Shown piece by piece: positions 51,262-62,502 of a stretch of DNA of 64,000 bases. The stretch is from contig CAUYUJ010014337.1 of NCBI GenBank assembly GCA_963575745.1, positions 304,321 through 368,320 on the forward strand. The letters are read 5' to 3'. How positions within the stretch are numbered: the stretch's first letter is position 1; the number at the start of each line of letters is the position of its first letter. The translations under genes were made by a program, and so were the position numbers. Below the pieces are notes generated by a model. It saw only the letters and a program-made list of their open reading frames with translations, was not told where the DNA came from and did not search any database. The stretch comes from Prorocentrum cordatum. Taxonomy: Eukaryota; Sar; Dinophyceae; Prorocentrales; Prorocentraceae.

Positions 51262-51444
51262 CTATTCCACGGCTGGCAGGGCACCAGCAAGAGAGGGGGC
51301 AGAGCAGCCCCCCCTCCCAGACTCCTCGCGTGACTGCCCCTCCCTCCGAGCCTTGCAGCCCATGGGGCCCGTGCCGCCGCATAGCTGGTTGGCCGACCGG
51401 TTCTTGAAGCTGCACGTGGGGCACACCCACTCGCCCTGGCGCAT
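51262..51444 (-). CDS. RanBP2-type zinc-finger exon
   Basis: On the minus strand, after a pyrimidine-rich TTTCGGTTTCCTCTG and CAG (51447-51445), the exon reads MRQGEWVCPTCSFKNRSANQ then LCGGTGPMGCKARR. This is W-x-C-x2-C-x3-N-x6-C, the RanBP2 zinc-finger pattern, with the last pair spaced C-x7-C instead of C-x2-C. Such fingers bind single-stranded RNA or proteins. The frame continues through SREESGRGGCSAPSLAGA to a TAG just before element A5. Alternatively the exon ends earlier at GCAAG/GC. The second half of the same finger occurs at 40075-40155. The initial Met follows the acceptor and need not be a start. Confidence 0.6.
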   Translation of the reverse strand: MRQGEWVCPTCSFKNRSANQLCGGTGPMGCKARREGQSREESGRGGCSAPSLAGALPAVE

Positions 51445-51599
51445 CTGGGTACGCAGAGGAAACCGAAACGAGGACCATGGCCAGGACGGAGTGCGGAGAC
51501 GCCGGTGCCGATCTTGGTCACCGCCCATCCCAGCCACCGTCAACTCGTGGATCAGCCTCGCGACAATCGGCGACGGCCGGCAGGTCGGCGTCGACGAGA

Positions 51600-51920
51600 T
51601 CCCGCGACATGCCCAGACCCCCCGACGCGGTGATCTGTCTCACGACGTGGACTCAGAGGTCTAGAGTTAAGTCGGGCGTGTCCCCCTACAGGGGGATTTT
51701 CGACGAAACATAAAGAGACGGAAACAAACATTAAAAGAGATCAAAAAATAGTCCCCAGACTATTTTTTGACTATTTTTGAATACTCCTTCTGTAGAGGGA
51801 CGGGCCCGACTTAGTCGTAGTTGACGGTCCCGAGGCCGGGCGAAGGCCTCCATGGGCCCGAACACGGCGCAAAACCTCCGCCCTGAATGTTTGTTTTAAC
51901 GACGCGAGCACGTCTGGGCA
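51600..51920. repeat. IR-H element, copy 6, split by IR-A element A6
   Basis: Left part to 51666 (CGGTGATCTGTCTCACGACG, GACTCAGAGGTC) and right part from 51814 (GACGGTCCCGAGGCCGGGC). Together they match IR-H copies at 48.3 and 56.2 kb. Confidence 0.7.
51667..51813 (-). mobile_element. IR-A element A6
   Basis: 147 bp from TTAAGTCGGGCGTG to GGGCCCGACTTA. Flanks GTCTAGAG and GTCGTAGT are compatible with a diverged target duplication. Confidence 0.8.
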
Positions 51921-52101
51921 CCTTCCCCCCAGACCCCGGGCGTTGGGACTCTCCACGGCGTGGACCTCCAGATGTCGGAACCCTCTCCGGGGACGCGAGC
52001 CGTTCTGCGGACGGCCGCGCGACCCGGGAAGGGCCCCCGGGGGGCCGCGAGCGCAGAAAGAGCTCCGCCGTGCTCGCTGCCAAAGCGTTGGGGGTCTGGG
52101 A

Positions 52102-52263
52102 TCTGAGTCGGGCGCGTCCCCCTGCAGGGGGATCCTCGGCGAAAAGTGAAAAATATTCAAACAGATGCAGAAGAACTAAACAAAATACAAAAAAGATCCC
52201 CCCCAGACTATTTTTGGACCCTTTTCTGAACTTTCCTCCTGTAGAGGGACAGGCCCGACTTAC
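52102..52263 (-). mobile_element. IR-A element A7, intron-like
   Basis: From TCTGAGTCGGGCGCG to ACAGGCCCGACTTAC. GTCTGGG is repeated at both sides (52094-52100, 52264-52270). On the minus strand it starts GTAAGTCGGG (52263) and ends CTCAG (52103), a 161-bp GT-AG intron. Confidence 0.85.
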
Positions 52264-52544
52264 GTCTGGGTCCTGGCCACGTGGCCGTCGTGTCTCCTCC
52301 CTCGGCGGGTGCCCGTGGTGCGGAGGAAGGGCCTCCCCCTCTCTCGGGCGGCTGGTGCCGCGCGGCTCAGCCTGCCACGCCGCCGGCCATGCCCAGCTCG
52401 GAGGCCACGTGAGCCACAGCGGCGAGGGCGCGCGGGCGGCGGCAGCGGCTCGGATCTCCGACGACGTGGCGGTCTTCGACCCGACGGGCTGGGGCTGCTA
52501 GGAAAAACCTCCCGACCCGCCTCACCAACACACCCTGCATAGTG
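52264..52544. other. Unassigned stretch
   Basis: GC-rich, with open frames on both strands and no motif. Confidence 0.35.
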
Positions 52545-52700
52545 AGCGTTCTTTTCGGCGCTTCGACATTGGGCGGCAAGGGGGGGGAGCTCTGGCTCCG
52601 GACCTCTGCTCAGTGCGACTGTTTACAGGAGTGCGGCCTCTGGGTCGAAAAGGGGGGTTTGGGGGCCCGCGCCGATCGGCAAAGCAAGGAGTAACAAAAA
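52545..52700. repeat. IR-E element, copy 4 (shortened)
   Basis: TTTTCGGCGCTTCGACATTG, GGCTCCGGACCTCTGC and GCGCCGATCGGCAAAGC. The central CAGGCGCCC part is deleted. Confidence 0.8.
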
Positions 52701-54405
52701 CGATCACATACCGCGGCCGCCAGGCACAGCGATAAAATCTGCCGATGCTCCACGGGCATACCTCGCCTCGTGCCCTCGACGAACGAGGACTGCGTGCCGT
52801 GGCCGCGGGCCCCCGAGTGTGCGGGTCCTGCCTGGGCATCCAGCCTCGCGTTATTGGGCGGGAATCGCTCGAACCAAAACTGTTTACACTGTATATTTTG
52901 TCCGTGATTGCACCCCCTGGGCCCCATTATCGGGCCCTCGGACCATCCCACACTGATCTGGGAGGAAGGACTTGGCCAGGGGGAGGGATCAGGACCTCTG
53001 GGACTGGGCCCTGGAAAAAATCGCGTCGGATGCCTGGATTCGTGGAATGATTTGTCGAACATCCTGTGAGAATCGCCACGCTCCCCTACCAGACCCACAA
53101 TGCCTCGCGGCAAATCGATCGCATCGTCCATCGACACCCTGCGAGCGCTCCGCCCGCTGATGAAGAACCCCCCCCATCAATGGAGACTCCTGAGTTGCAG
53201 GACGTACACCTCGGTGCTGAGAAGGCAGCGCGAATCACGGCTCAGGCTCAGCATGAGGAACCCGCGCGCACACAAGTCCCCCCCGCGGAGGCCCCCTCGT
53301 GAAGCCCAAACCTTGGTCTGGATGCCGTCCCGCTCACGCAGCCTGCACGGACTCTCGGACGAGGGCCAACCTGGACAACGGCGGCTCTCCCGCCAAGCCG
53401 CAAACCGCTCCCCAACAAAAATCCGCCAAGGTGCCTGATCTGCCCCGTCGTTCCACAATCCGGGTTGGAAACATGTCGAGTGCATACGATTGGTGTTGAA
53501 CGCACCTCGAACTCGCGTCGAACCCACGCCAAACCCAGGTAGAGTCCGCAGCGAACCCGCTTCGGGCACAAGGAAACCATTAGTTCTGATGACTCGAGGA
53601 TTGACGAACCCGCCTTTAGCGAATCCACATTTCGCGAAACACAATCAGCGAAACACATTTAGTCAGAGCCTCTGTGGGTCCCCTGCCTTCCAGGTCGGCT
53701 CCTCGTAGGATATGCGCCTGCTGCGCGCGTCGGTCGGTCGCGCGCGCGAAAACAGGAAGGACCCTGACCTTCCAGGAAGGCTAACAAGCAGCACCAGGAC
53801 GTCGACGTCCTACTTCCTATCGAGGTTTGAGGCAGTCTAGATAGATCTCTAGGTCTGGAATGCTATTTTCAACAGTTTGGAAGGTCAGGGGAGGAAGGCG
53901 CGGGTCAAGTAGCTTGGACCCAGGCCCTCCCAGATAATCAAAAAAACACAGCAAAAACATATCGACTCTTGACGAAGGACGGCGCTGGAAGCAGATTGGG
54001 ATCTGGGAGTCCGAGAATAAACCTACTCTCAACGACCGGCGTGTACGCCTCCTGGCCGACGCCGGGAGTCTTCTACTCCACACAACATCGTTCGCCCAGG
54101 ATGGCCCTGACCATGCACGGTGGCGGCGGTGGCTTGGAGATGCCTTCCGCAGGAAGACCGGACCGCGAGCGCGGCCATACATGCACAATCCGGACCGCTC
54201 GGGGGCCAGAAGACGCAAAGAGATATTGAGCGTCGATGCCGCAGGGGGCCTGCTTCCTCCGTGGCTGCGCCAGCGGTGACTCACACATTCAGACACACAA
54301 CACCGACCCAGCACCAATACGTAGCTTCATTGGTCCAGGTCTCCCAGCCCAGCCCAACGCCAGTGTCTGAACCTAGATTTTGGGCCGGGCCCACCTGACC
54401 GAAAT
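52701..54405. other. Unassigned stretch
   Basis: Weak GAACCC/GAATCC repeats at 53505-53650. Open frames at 53100-53440 (plus) and 53660-53250 (minus) compete and have no motifs. Nothing firm. Confidence 0.35.
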
Positions 54406-54409
54406 TAGC

Positions 54410-55860
54410 CTGACGAAGGATCCAACCATATGCATGTGTGAGTACCGCAATAGTGATTCACTTTTTCGGTGGTGATCCCATATGAGGCAACAAACCCAAA
54501 CCGTGCTAGGGGTGTGCCAAAATGAGTGGCGTGGTACACAACGCAAGCGAAAACGATTGATTTGAGTACGTGGGGAGACAGAGCGCGGGTGAATCTGAGC
54601 GCGAGTGCGTCTGACTGTGGATGCATCTGCGTGCGAGCGAGCCTACGTGCATGAATGCGAGTACGACAAAGCATGGTGTACTTGTATATGAATGTCATAC
54701 CTTTTGAGAACGACTGCCTCTGAATACTCGTGACGCTGGGCGTGGCCGCCGCAAGGAGCTTCCCCGGGACTCCCCGACGGCATCGCCCGCGCGCCGCGAC
54801 GCCAATGTCGGCGCGCCCCCCCGCGAGGATCGCGCCCGCTTCCTCCCATTCTTTTGCTCCCACTTTGCCCGCGCACTCAAAAGTCCAAGGCTGTGGGCGC
54901 AGCGCAGCGCGGAGTCCCCGCGACACGCGCAGGTCGCCCTGGAGGGGTCTTGCCGCTGGGCAGAGCGAAAAAGGGCGAGCGAGGCGCGGAACTCCGACGG
55001 CCTCCGACGGAGGTGTACTGGGTGGGGGAGAAGCATGCGGACTGCGCCACGGGGACCTTCGGTGGGGCTCCCTATGGGGCCACGACACGCTGTACTGGGC
55101 GGGGGAACCGCATGCGGACTGCGCCACGGCGACCTTCGATGGAGCCCCTATGGGGCCACGAAACGCTGTACTGGGCGGGGGAGACGCATGCGGGCTGCGC
55201 CACGGGGGCCCTTGGTGGACCCCCATGGTGCCACGAAGCGCTGTACTGGGTGGGGGAAACGCATGCGGGCTGCGCCACAGGGGACCTTCGGCGGAGCCCC
55301 TGTGGGGCCACGAATCGCTGTACTGGGTGGGGGAAACGCATGCGGACTGCGCCACGGGGACCTTCGGTGGGGCTCCCTATGGGGCCACGAAGCGCTGTAC
55401 TGGGCGGGGGAGACGCATGCGGACTGCGCCACGGGGGCCTTAGGTGGACCTCCCTGTGGGGCCACGAAACGCTGTACTGGGTGAGGGAGACGCATGCGGA
55501 CTGCGCCACGGGGACCTTCGGCGGAGCCCCTATGGGGCCACGAAGCGCTGTACTTGGTCTTGGGGGACGCATGTGGGGCCTTCCGGTGGGGCTCCCTATG
55601 GGGCCACGAAGCGCTGTACTGGGTGAGGGAGACGCACGTGGTACACACCACTGGGGCCTTGGGTGGACCTCCCTATGTGGCCACGAAGCGCTGTACGGGG
55701 TGGGGGAGACGCATGTGGTACACACCGCTGGGGCCTTAGGTGGACCTCCCTATGGGGCCACGAAGCGTGAGAGGAGGAGAGGAATGAGGAGGAGGAGGAA
55801 ACGCGGGGACCGTCTCTTCAAAACGAAGATCCAACAACACCGGTTGGTTGGGAAAAAAAC
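54410..55860. repeat. Composite minisatellite element, copy 2, with about ten 76-bp units
   Basis: Left end TTAGCCTGACGAAGGATCC with GAGTACCGCAATAG, right end CGTCTCTTCAAAACGAAG and TTGGTTGGGAAA match the copy at 49161-50425. From 55012 the array has units of about 76 bp (CTGTACTGGGTGGGGGAAAC, GACTGCGCCACGGGGACCTT) that lack the GTGCTGGGTGGTGGCGG part of the 114-bp unit. About 430 bp after the left end (54550-54980) is unique. Confidence 0.85.
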
Positions 55861-55870
55861 ATACGCATAA

Positions 55871-56008
55871 ACGATCGGACGTCCGTGCGGATTCCGTTGA
55901 TCTGCGATCGATCACCTTGGTGGCGCCTCTGGCGCCGCCCCTGGCACGCGGATCGCGCCAAGAAGAAGGGTCCACCGCCGATCCAAGACATCCCCTGAGC
56001 TCCGATGT
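55871..56008. repeat. IR-C element, copy 5 (reverse)
   Basis: The inner palindrome order is GGCGCCTCTGGCGCCGCC then GCACGCGGATCGCGCC, the reverse of the other copies. Confidence 0.7.
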
Positions 56009-56164
56009 TGGAAAACGAAGAAACAACGTAAAAACACACGACTGGAGACCCAAACCCAATTTCCTGCGGCATTTTGAAGGCCAGGTCGACCTGTGAGAGC
56101 CCAAGGGTCCGAAACTGGGCGAACACGCCCAATGCGAAACAATTGCATCGCCCAGCTCCCCAGA

Positions 56165-56335
56165 CCCCCCGCGTCATGAATTTTCCATGACGTGGGTCCT
56201 CAGAGGTCAAAACCCCTTCTGGGGAACCCGTTTTTCATCGCGATTTGTTTTGTGACAATCCCGAGGCCTGGCAAGGGCCCCAGGAGGCCGAAAATATAGA
56301 AAAACCCCCCGTCGCGTTTTCTCCACGACGCAAGA
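56165..56335. repeat. IR-H element, copy 7
   Basis: CGTCATGAATTTTCCATGAC, TCCTCAGAGGTC, CCCGTTTTTCATCG and GGCCCCAGGAGGCCGAAAA. Confidence 0.75.
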
Positions 56336-56404
56336 GGGTCAGATTCTCAGGGTCGAGCAGAACTCAGAACAATTCTGCTCATACCGTGCTTCCATCGTCT
56401 GGAC

Positions 56405-57242
56405 AGTATGCCCGATGATGGTGGCAATGATGCTGATGATGGTGATAGTGATGGTGATAGTGGTGGTGGTGATGATGATGATGATGATGGTGATGGTGAT
56501 GATGATGATGATGATGCTGATAATTATTATGATGTTTATGGTGATCGTTCAGATGATAATGGTGCTGATGCTGATGCTGATGCTGCTGCTGATGATGATG
56601 ATGGTACTGACGGCACTGATGTCGTCCATGCTTTGCTGACAGATATGTTGGATGTTTCCTGGTTACTGTTTATCGTTTGGTGTTCGACAAGGGTGATGAT
56701 GGTGATGGCGATGGTGATGGCGATGGTGATGATGATAACGATGATGACGATGCTGATGCTGATGATGATGCGGATGATGCAACTGATGCGGCTGATGATG
56801 AAGATGATGGCGATGGTGGTAATGATGACGAAGACGACAACGAAGACGACGACGATGACGACGACGATGATTATGACGACGGTGAAGACGACGATGATGA
56901 TGCTGCTGATGATGATGAGGATGATGATGATGGTGATGATGATTGCGATGATGAGCGTGATGACAACGGTACTGCTATTGATAATGATCATGCTGATGAT
57001 GATGTCAACGCAGATAAATGCTACTTATGAGTACGAATATGAATGCGATGTCGATGGCGGTGGCGACGAACATGTCGATGGCGACGGTGACGGTGATGCT
57101 ACTGCTGCTGATGACGATGACGACGACGATGACGATTATGATGATGATGAAGAAAATCGTGATGATGGTGATTATGATGATGGTGATAATGGTGATGATG
57201 ATGATAGTGATGATGATGTTGATGATGATGGTGGTGGTGATA

Positions 57243-57278
<36 letters not shown>

Positions 57279-57315
57279 GTGATGATGGTGATGATGCTGA
57301 TGATGCTGATGATGC

Positions 57316-57347
<32 letters not shown>

Positions 57348-57358
57348 GTGATGATGTC
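56405..57358. repeat. GAT trinucleotide array
   Basis: About 950 bases of (GAT)n with GGT, GCT and GAC variants. Apparent Asp-rich frames are artefacts of repeat phase. Confidence 0.98.
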
Positions 57359-57490
57359 TTCGGGTCGCCGCGGCGGCGGCGCGCGGCGGGGCACAGGTCG
57401 CGGAGCGGGTCGAGCGGGCAGCCCGAGGGCCACTTGGCGACGCCTCCCGCCGCCCGCCGCGCGCCGCCGCTCGGAAGAAAGGCAGCTGAT

Positions 57491-57694
57491 TTAGGTCGGG
57501 CATGTCCGCCTACTTCGGACGAACATGTAGGGGAAGTTTGGGGGATATTGGACGACAATGAATGGGATTCTGGAAGAAAATGAAACATATTCAAACATAT
57601 GCCAAAGACGCAACGGAAATACTCAATAAAACCGTCCCCTGACAATTGTTTGACTATGTTTGAATTTCCCCTGTAGAGGGCCGGCCCGACTTCA
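57491..57694 (-). mobile_element. IR-A element A8 with 8-bp target duplication
   Basis: 204 bp from TTAGGTCGGGCATGTCC to CGGCCCGACTTCA. Flanks CAGCTGAT (57483-57490) and CAGTTGAT (57695-57702) differ at one base. It is longer than the other complete copies because of an extra left-side segment. Confidence 0.85.
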
Positions 57695-57702
57695 CAGTTG
57701 AT

Positions 57703-58334
57703 TCGTCCCTCACCGAACTAAGACGCCACATACACAAGGGAGCGGCGATAACAGGCGTGGGGGGTGGCGGGGAGGGGGGGGCATCATAACGTGACGCCCC
57801 CCCCCCGCCGTGCGAGTCCGGCACCACGGGCTGCGTTGCCGGACGCACTGCCGGGGGGCGCCACAGGGGGGGGAAGGGGGGGGGAGCTTCTGCAAGTTCT
57901 GGGGGGGGAGAGGGCGAGGGGGACGGGGGGGGCAGAACGCGCGTCATGGCTCAGAGGGGTAAAAGAAACTCTTCCCAGTGGACTTCTTTTCAACGAACCA
58001 ACACGCCCTCAGCACAACAATCATGTCGCTGCCACTCGGGAGGGGTGTCCCGATCGCGCTATCCGGACCAAGCGGCACACGTGCACACCATGCCCGAACC
58101 CAAACGCTAGCAGGAGGGGCACACGAGCGAGGAAAAGCAACGAGACTGACGCGTCACGCGACACGGCACAGCGACCTCACGCGATGGCTGCCGCGGGTCG
58201 CCTGCGCGGGCACCTTCCTCGCGCGAGCTGCCTACGCCCGTCGCCGGGGCGAGAGGCCCCGCGCCCCGTTGCTCGCGCTCCGCCTCCTGCTGCTGGCCCG
58301 AATCCCGCTGCCTGGCTGCTGCCCTCCCAAGCCT
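57703..58334. other. Unassigned stretch with homopolymer runs
   Basis: Poly-G and poly-C runs at 57765-57810 and 57865-57935. No coding signal. Confidence 0.4.
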
Positions 58335-58490
58335 GACTACCTACCCGACCACCCCAACCCAACCCGAAGGCCCAAACTTCGGGCTGGGGGGAGCTCGGGA
58401 TCCTCACGTGTCTTTTTACGTGTTCTCCGGTGCCACTTCCCCACGCTAGAAATGGAAAGCAAATTGGGGCCTTCGGGTTGGGTTGGGGCT
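58335..58490. repeat. IR-K element, copy 2
   Basis: CCACCCCAACCCAACCCGAAG and CCTTCGGGTTGGGTTGGGG arms. Outside it, a diverged 40-bp repeat (GCTGCTGGCCCG to CTGCTGCCCTCC) occurs at 58280 and 58771. Confidence 0.85.
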
Positions 58491-59274
58491 CATGGGGCCC
58501 TGGAAACGACGAAACAATTTCTGCATCGGTTCCGTTTTTGCCGTTTTTCTGCCGGTTCCGTTTTGCCGCTTCCGTTGCCGCCTCCGTCGCCACTTCTTGC
58601 TCCCGCTTCCAGCTCTGGCTCCAATCCTGGAACGGTTTTCTGCCGTTTCCAGTGGCCGTTGTTTTTGTTTCCTGTCTCCGCTTTCGAGAGACACCTCTTC
58701 GAGAACGGCGAGAAAACGGCCCTGCCTCTCCCGGGGCCCACTGAGGGTTGGGGTGGCTTGGTGGGTGGTGGCTGCTGGCCCGGCTCCCGCTGCCTGACTG
58801 CTGCCCTCCGGAGCCTCCGGCGCCCCGCTTCCGCCAGCTCTCGGGGGCTCCAGAAACACCCACCGCTGCCGGGCTGCGGCCGTCCCTCTCGGCGGAGGGC
58901 CAGATCGCCGTCGCCGCTGCTGCCGCTGTCCCTCGGCAGGGCAGCTCGCGCCCCCTATAGAGCCCCCGGACGAGCGCGGCCTCTGGAGGCCTCGCCAACA
59001 TCGGGCCCGAGGAGATTCCCGGGTGCTGCTAGGAAGTGCTCCTGGCCCAAGGTGCCCCCCAGGATTTCCGGGAAGGCCCCCGAGGCCTCCAGCGCACCCC
59101 TCACAAGGCCCAGGGGGCCCCCAGGGGGTCCCAAAAATGGAGCGGAAAGCTGGGGGTTACCTTGGGCCAGGGGCACCTTGCAACCCCCGAGACTGCAAAG
59201 TTTATACCTCTACTGTGCCACGTAGGCGTCCCCAACGGCGGGAAAGTTCGTTTCGTACGTTCTTCGCTCGCTGA
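58491..59274. other. Unassigned stretch
   Basis: CCGTTTTGCCG/CCGTTTCC-type weak repeats at 58530-58690; GGCCCCCAGGGGGTCCC-like palindromes near 59105. No coding signal. Confidence 0.4.
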
Positions 59275-59435
59275 GAGATGCGGGGGCGGAGGATCGCACA
59301 GCACCGCCGATGCATGGGGGCTGCCGGCGTGGGGAGCATCGGGCTTCACATCGCATCGCATCGCCGATGCATCAGCGATGCGTCGCGATCCTGAGACCCA
59401 AGCGGCCCAGACCCCACTCGGGAGTCCTCGACTCT
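59275..59435. repeat. IR-G element, copy 3 (partial)
   Basis: GCCGATGCATGGGGG, CATCGGGCTTCACATCG and CGATGCATCAGCGATGCG, with a right arm CCCCACTCGGGAGTCC. Confidence 0.75.
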
Positions 59436-59464
59436 GGCATCCGGGGCCCGTTTTCACAGCCCCC

Positions 59465-59625
59465 GGGGGAGGGAGGAGGAGGATGAGGAGGAGGAGGAGG
59501 AGGAGGAGGAGGAGGAGGCGAAGGAGGGAGGAGGGAGGAGGGAGGAGGGAGGAGGAGGAGGAGGAGGAGGAGGAGGAGGAGGAGGGAGGAGGAGGAGCAG
59601 GAGGAGGAGGAGGAGGAGGAGCCAT
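59465..59625. repeat. Purine GGA array
   Basis: GAGGAGGAGG and GGGAGGA units. Confidence 0.95.
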
Positions 59626-59774
59626 CCGAAATGGGTCTGGGGCGGAGGCTGGCCCCTGGGGACGGGGCCTCCGGCACCGCACAGGCACAACAGAACACGG
59701 GCCGTCTGTGCTTGCGGCACCGGCGGGCCTCCCGCCTGGCCCAAAAATCCGCCCGGAACCTGTCCCCAGACGCC

Positions 59775-60175
59775 TCGTGAACGGTTTCTTGTGTTGGTGT
59801 TTCGACATTGAGCGGGGGGGGAGGTGGGGGGCTGGCTCAGGACCTTTGTGAAGGGGCCCTGACACACACACACACACACACACACAAAAAAAAAAAAAAA
59901 AACACAAATAACAGGAGTCCCCATATTTTCCTATACTTTCTGGGTTTTTGTCTTCCCCCCCACTTCGCATATTTTCCCATATTTTCCTGGGGATCGACGA
60001 CTAAGTGTCTCTGTGTGTGTTCTTTGTCCCTCGTGGCATTGTTTTCCACGCCACTGTCTGCGTCCCATCTGGCGTTGCCCCGCCTAGCTCGAGGCAGGCG
60101 CCAAGCACGGCGACGATCCACTCCGTGGGGGCGGTGGGTGGGGGGGGGCGAGGGCCCGCGCCGATCGGCAACACA
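59775..60175. repeat. IR-E element, copy 5, interrupted
   Basis: Left end GTTGGTGTTTCGACATTG (about 59790), right part GGCAGGCGCCAAGCACGG to GCGCCGATCGGCAACAC. Between lies the (CA)n, poly-A (59884-59901) and CCCATATTTTCC block that also occurs at 25005-25165. Confidence 0.8.
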
Positions 60176-61190
60176 GTGCATCAGTCGGGACTTAATGGGG
60201 GGGGGTGATAAACGGGGGGGGTCAGAAGCGGTCCCCTTTCGTGTCCCTTTCGGGCCACTCCAGAGCACCAAGGGGCTCGTTTAGGTACCGTTTGCGTACC
60301 TTTTCGAACCACCCTCGCCACCCCCCCATTTATGACCCCCCTATTACGCGGCGCCCAAATCAGAAAACGATCCACCTCCCCGGGTCCGTTCCGACGTGTT
60401 CCTCAAGGCGGGCCAAGCCGTGCCGACGAGGAGGGTCCAACCCAACTGGCCCCTCCGCCGAGCCGCCACCGCTGTCCCCCGTCGCCGCCGCCGCGGCCGC
60501 CGCCGTCTCCAGACCTCAGGCACAGTCGGCCCGTATCATGAGGATACGCGGTAGGGATGCAAAGGCCTTGGAGGGCCATGTTAACGTTGTTCGAGCGAGC
60601 CTGGCCAGCGAAAGAGCTAAGGATGGGCCGAAAAGGCGAGGATGCAAGGGCATCCTTGGGAAAGTCGCCCATCCTTACTACGCGGGTTGTCTGCACACTG
60701 TTCACCCAACGGCCTCTTCTCTCCACTTCCGCCTCCCGACGCTGTTGCTGTCGCCTTTGCCACCGCTTCCGTCAATCTCTTGGATGCAGATCGGGGTCTT
60801 CTTGGAAACTGTTGGCGTCGTCAGGGCCGGGCCGCCCATGTGAGCACTGTACATGAAACGAATCTCCGCCAACTTGGCGCACCCAGAACGATGACGAAGT
60901 ATGGCCAACAAGGTGGGCGAATGGCAACTTGTTTCTCTGCATTACGATGGGACAGGGTCCCTCCGCAGAGAGAGTTCGAGTAAGTGTCTGGCCTTGTTGA
61001 AGTGAGCATAAAGAACACAGTGCGGTGCGTTGCAGAAAGCCAGCTGCGCTCGATAGACTCGGAGGAGATTCCAGGACACGCAGTGGGCGAGACAAGTGCA
61101 ACGAGGAAGCCATGAACGTGGTCCTCCCGTCCCGAACGCTGGGTGGGCCAGCATGAGGGGAGGCCCACCCACTGCTGGGGAAACCAACAG
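60176..61190. other. Unassigned stretch
   Basis: Open frames on both strands, no motif. GTACCGTTTGCGTACC near 60285 is a short direct repeat. Confidence 0.35.
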
Positions 61191-61333
61191 GCACCGATAC
61201 CGCTACTCCCTGGACCTCTGGTGGGGTGCGCTCTGACCAGAATCTCGAGGCGAATCCAACGGTGGCAACGAGAGCCAGCCTCCAGGAGGCCCTGAAAGGG
61301 GAAAACGAGGCAAGGGTACGGTATCGGTATCTC
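61191..61333. repeat. IR-B element, copy 4 (uninterrupted)
   Basis: CACCGATACCGCTACTCC to GGTACGGTATCGGTATC, with TIRs ACCGATACC/GGTATCGGT. It carries the empty target site GACCAGAA (61235-61242) of IR-A element A1. Confidence 0.85.
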
Positions 61334-62014
61334 TGACTCCTCTGCACTACGCCGCCATCAGCTCACGGATGCGGGCGCTGAGGTTCCGAGCCGAGCATGA
61401 CCCACCCCCTGGGAAAGCTCGAGGATTCGTCAGGGCTCTTTTGACCTGGGTTCAATTCAAAACCGGGACCTGTCATGCCGTGCAAGATCCTGCAAAATCC
61501 TACAGGATCCTGCACCCAGACCCGTGTAGGACCGCCCCTGGCCCCGCACTCGCCATCGTTCGGACGTTCGTGCCCCGTGCATGTTTCGGTTTCGCGCGTG
61601 CCTTTCTTGCCAGATGGTCAGAGATGCTCCTCGAAGGTCCTCGCCAAGATAAAAATCCACGTCCGAGCGATGCCAAGTGCAGGATCCTACACGATCCAGC
61701 GCTCTGACTGAAACCCCATTGGCGTTGACCCCAGTCCCTTGAGCCCAGAATGCGAAGATGAACGGCAAGACCCGGCACGCACTCCCGAAACTCGGGTGGT
61801 GGAGCAAGGAACGGGGAGACGAAAGACTCGGGTTCGGGAGACTCGGGTTGGCCTGACGAGGCCATCATGCAAATGACGAGACCCCGTCTGAAATCTGACG
61901 CGAGCCCAGGCTGCAAGCATCCTACGAAAGAAGCTGGACCGTAAAATCCAGGACGCGCTCGTCAAAAAACGTCGGCAAGCCCGATGTCCGGCTTTGAGCG
62001 GCGTTTATCCGACC
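61334..62014. other. Unassigned stretch
   Basis: CAGGATCCTGCA/AAGATCCTGC short repeats near 61485-61515. No coding signal fixed. Confidence 0.35.
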
Positions 62015-62175
62015 CCCATCCCCAGCGGCGTGGCCTGGGCCCCACTGGCCGATTTACCCCCCCAGGATGGGAATATAGGCCGTCCCCTTCGGGTTGTATC
62101 CCAAACGTGGGTGGTAATTTGGTGGGGGTCTCGAAGGGGATTGGGGTTGGGGATGGGGATGGGGGTCGGCTGAAC
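62015..62175. repeat. Inverted-repeat element with CCGACCCCCATCCCC arms
   Basis: CCGACCCCCATCCCC at 62010 and GGGGATGGGGGTCGG at 62155 are perfect 15-bp inverted arms. Confidence 0.85.
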
Positions 62176-62186
62176 GATACTGATGC

Positions 62187-62262
62187 TCACACCCCTGTAG
62201 AGGGACACGCTCGACTTAAAGCTGGTCTCCTGTAGAGGGACACGCTCGACTTAAAGCTGGTC
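62187..62262. repeat. Tandem pair of solitary IR-A right ends
   Basis: CCTGTAGAGGGACACGCTCG followed by ACTTAAAGCTGGTCTC occurs twice, 36 bp apart, in the same orientation as A1-A8. Confidence 0.8.
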
Positions 62263-62502
62263 TCAACAGGCCCCCCGAGTACCCCAAGACGGTCTCAACA
62301 TCCCAGCCCTGCAAAGGCGCCGCCGGAGGCGGCGCCGGGGTGTCGGGACCGCCCCAGACTACTCCAAGGCCTGCTTGCCCTGCCGCCGATGGCCGACCCC
62401 TTCTCGGCCATCGGCGATCTGCTGCGGGAAAAAATGCACGGGTGCACTTCGCAAGGCCTGCTGAGGCCAGCTGGGACTTCTAGGGGGGCTTGTTGAGGTA
62501 AC

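Noticed and set aside
53100-53660. Overlapping open frames on both strands considered as a gene
   Set aside because: Neither strand has a motif, splice signal or repeat support, and residue composition does not distinguish them.
57005-57433. Ile/His/Met-rich frames considered as membrane protein
   Set aside because: They come from the GAT array read in other phases.
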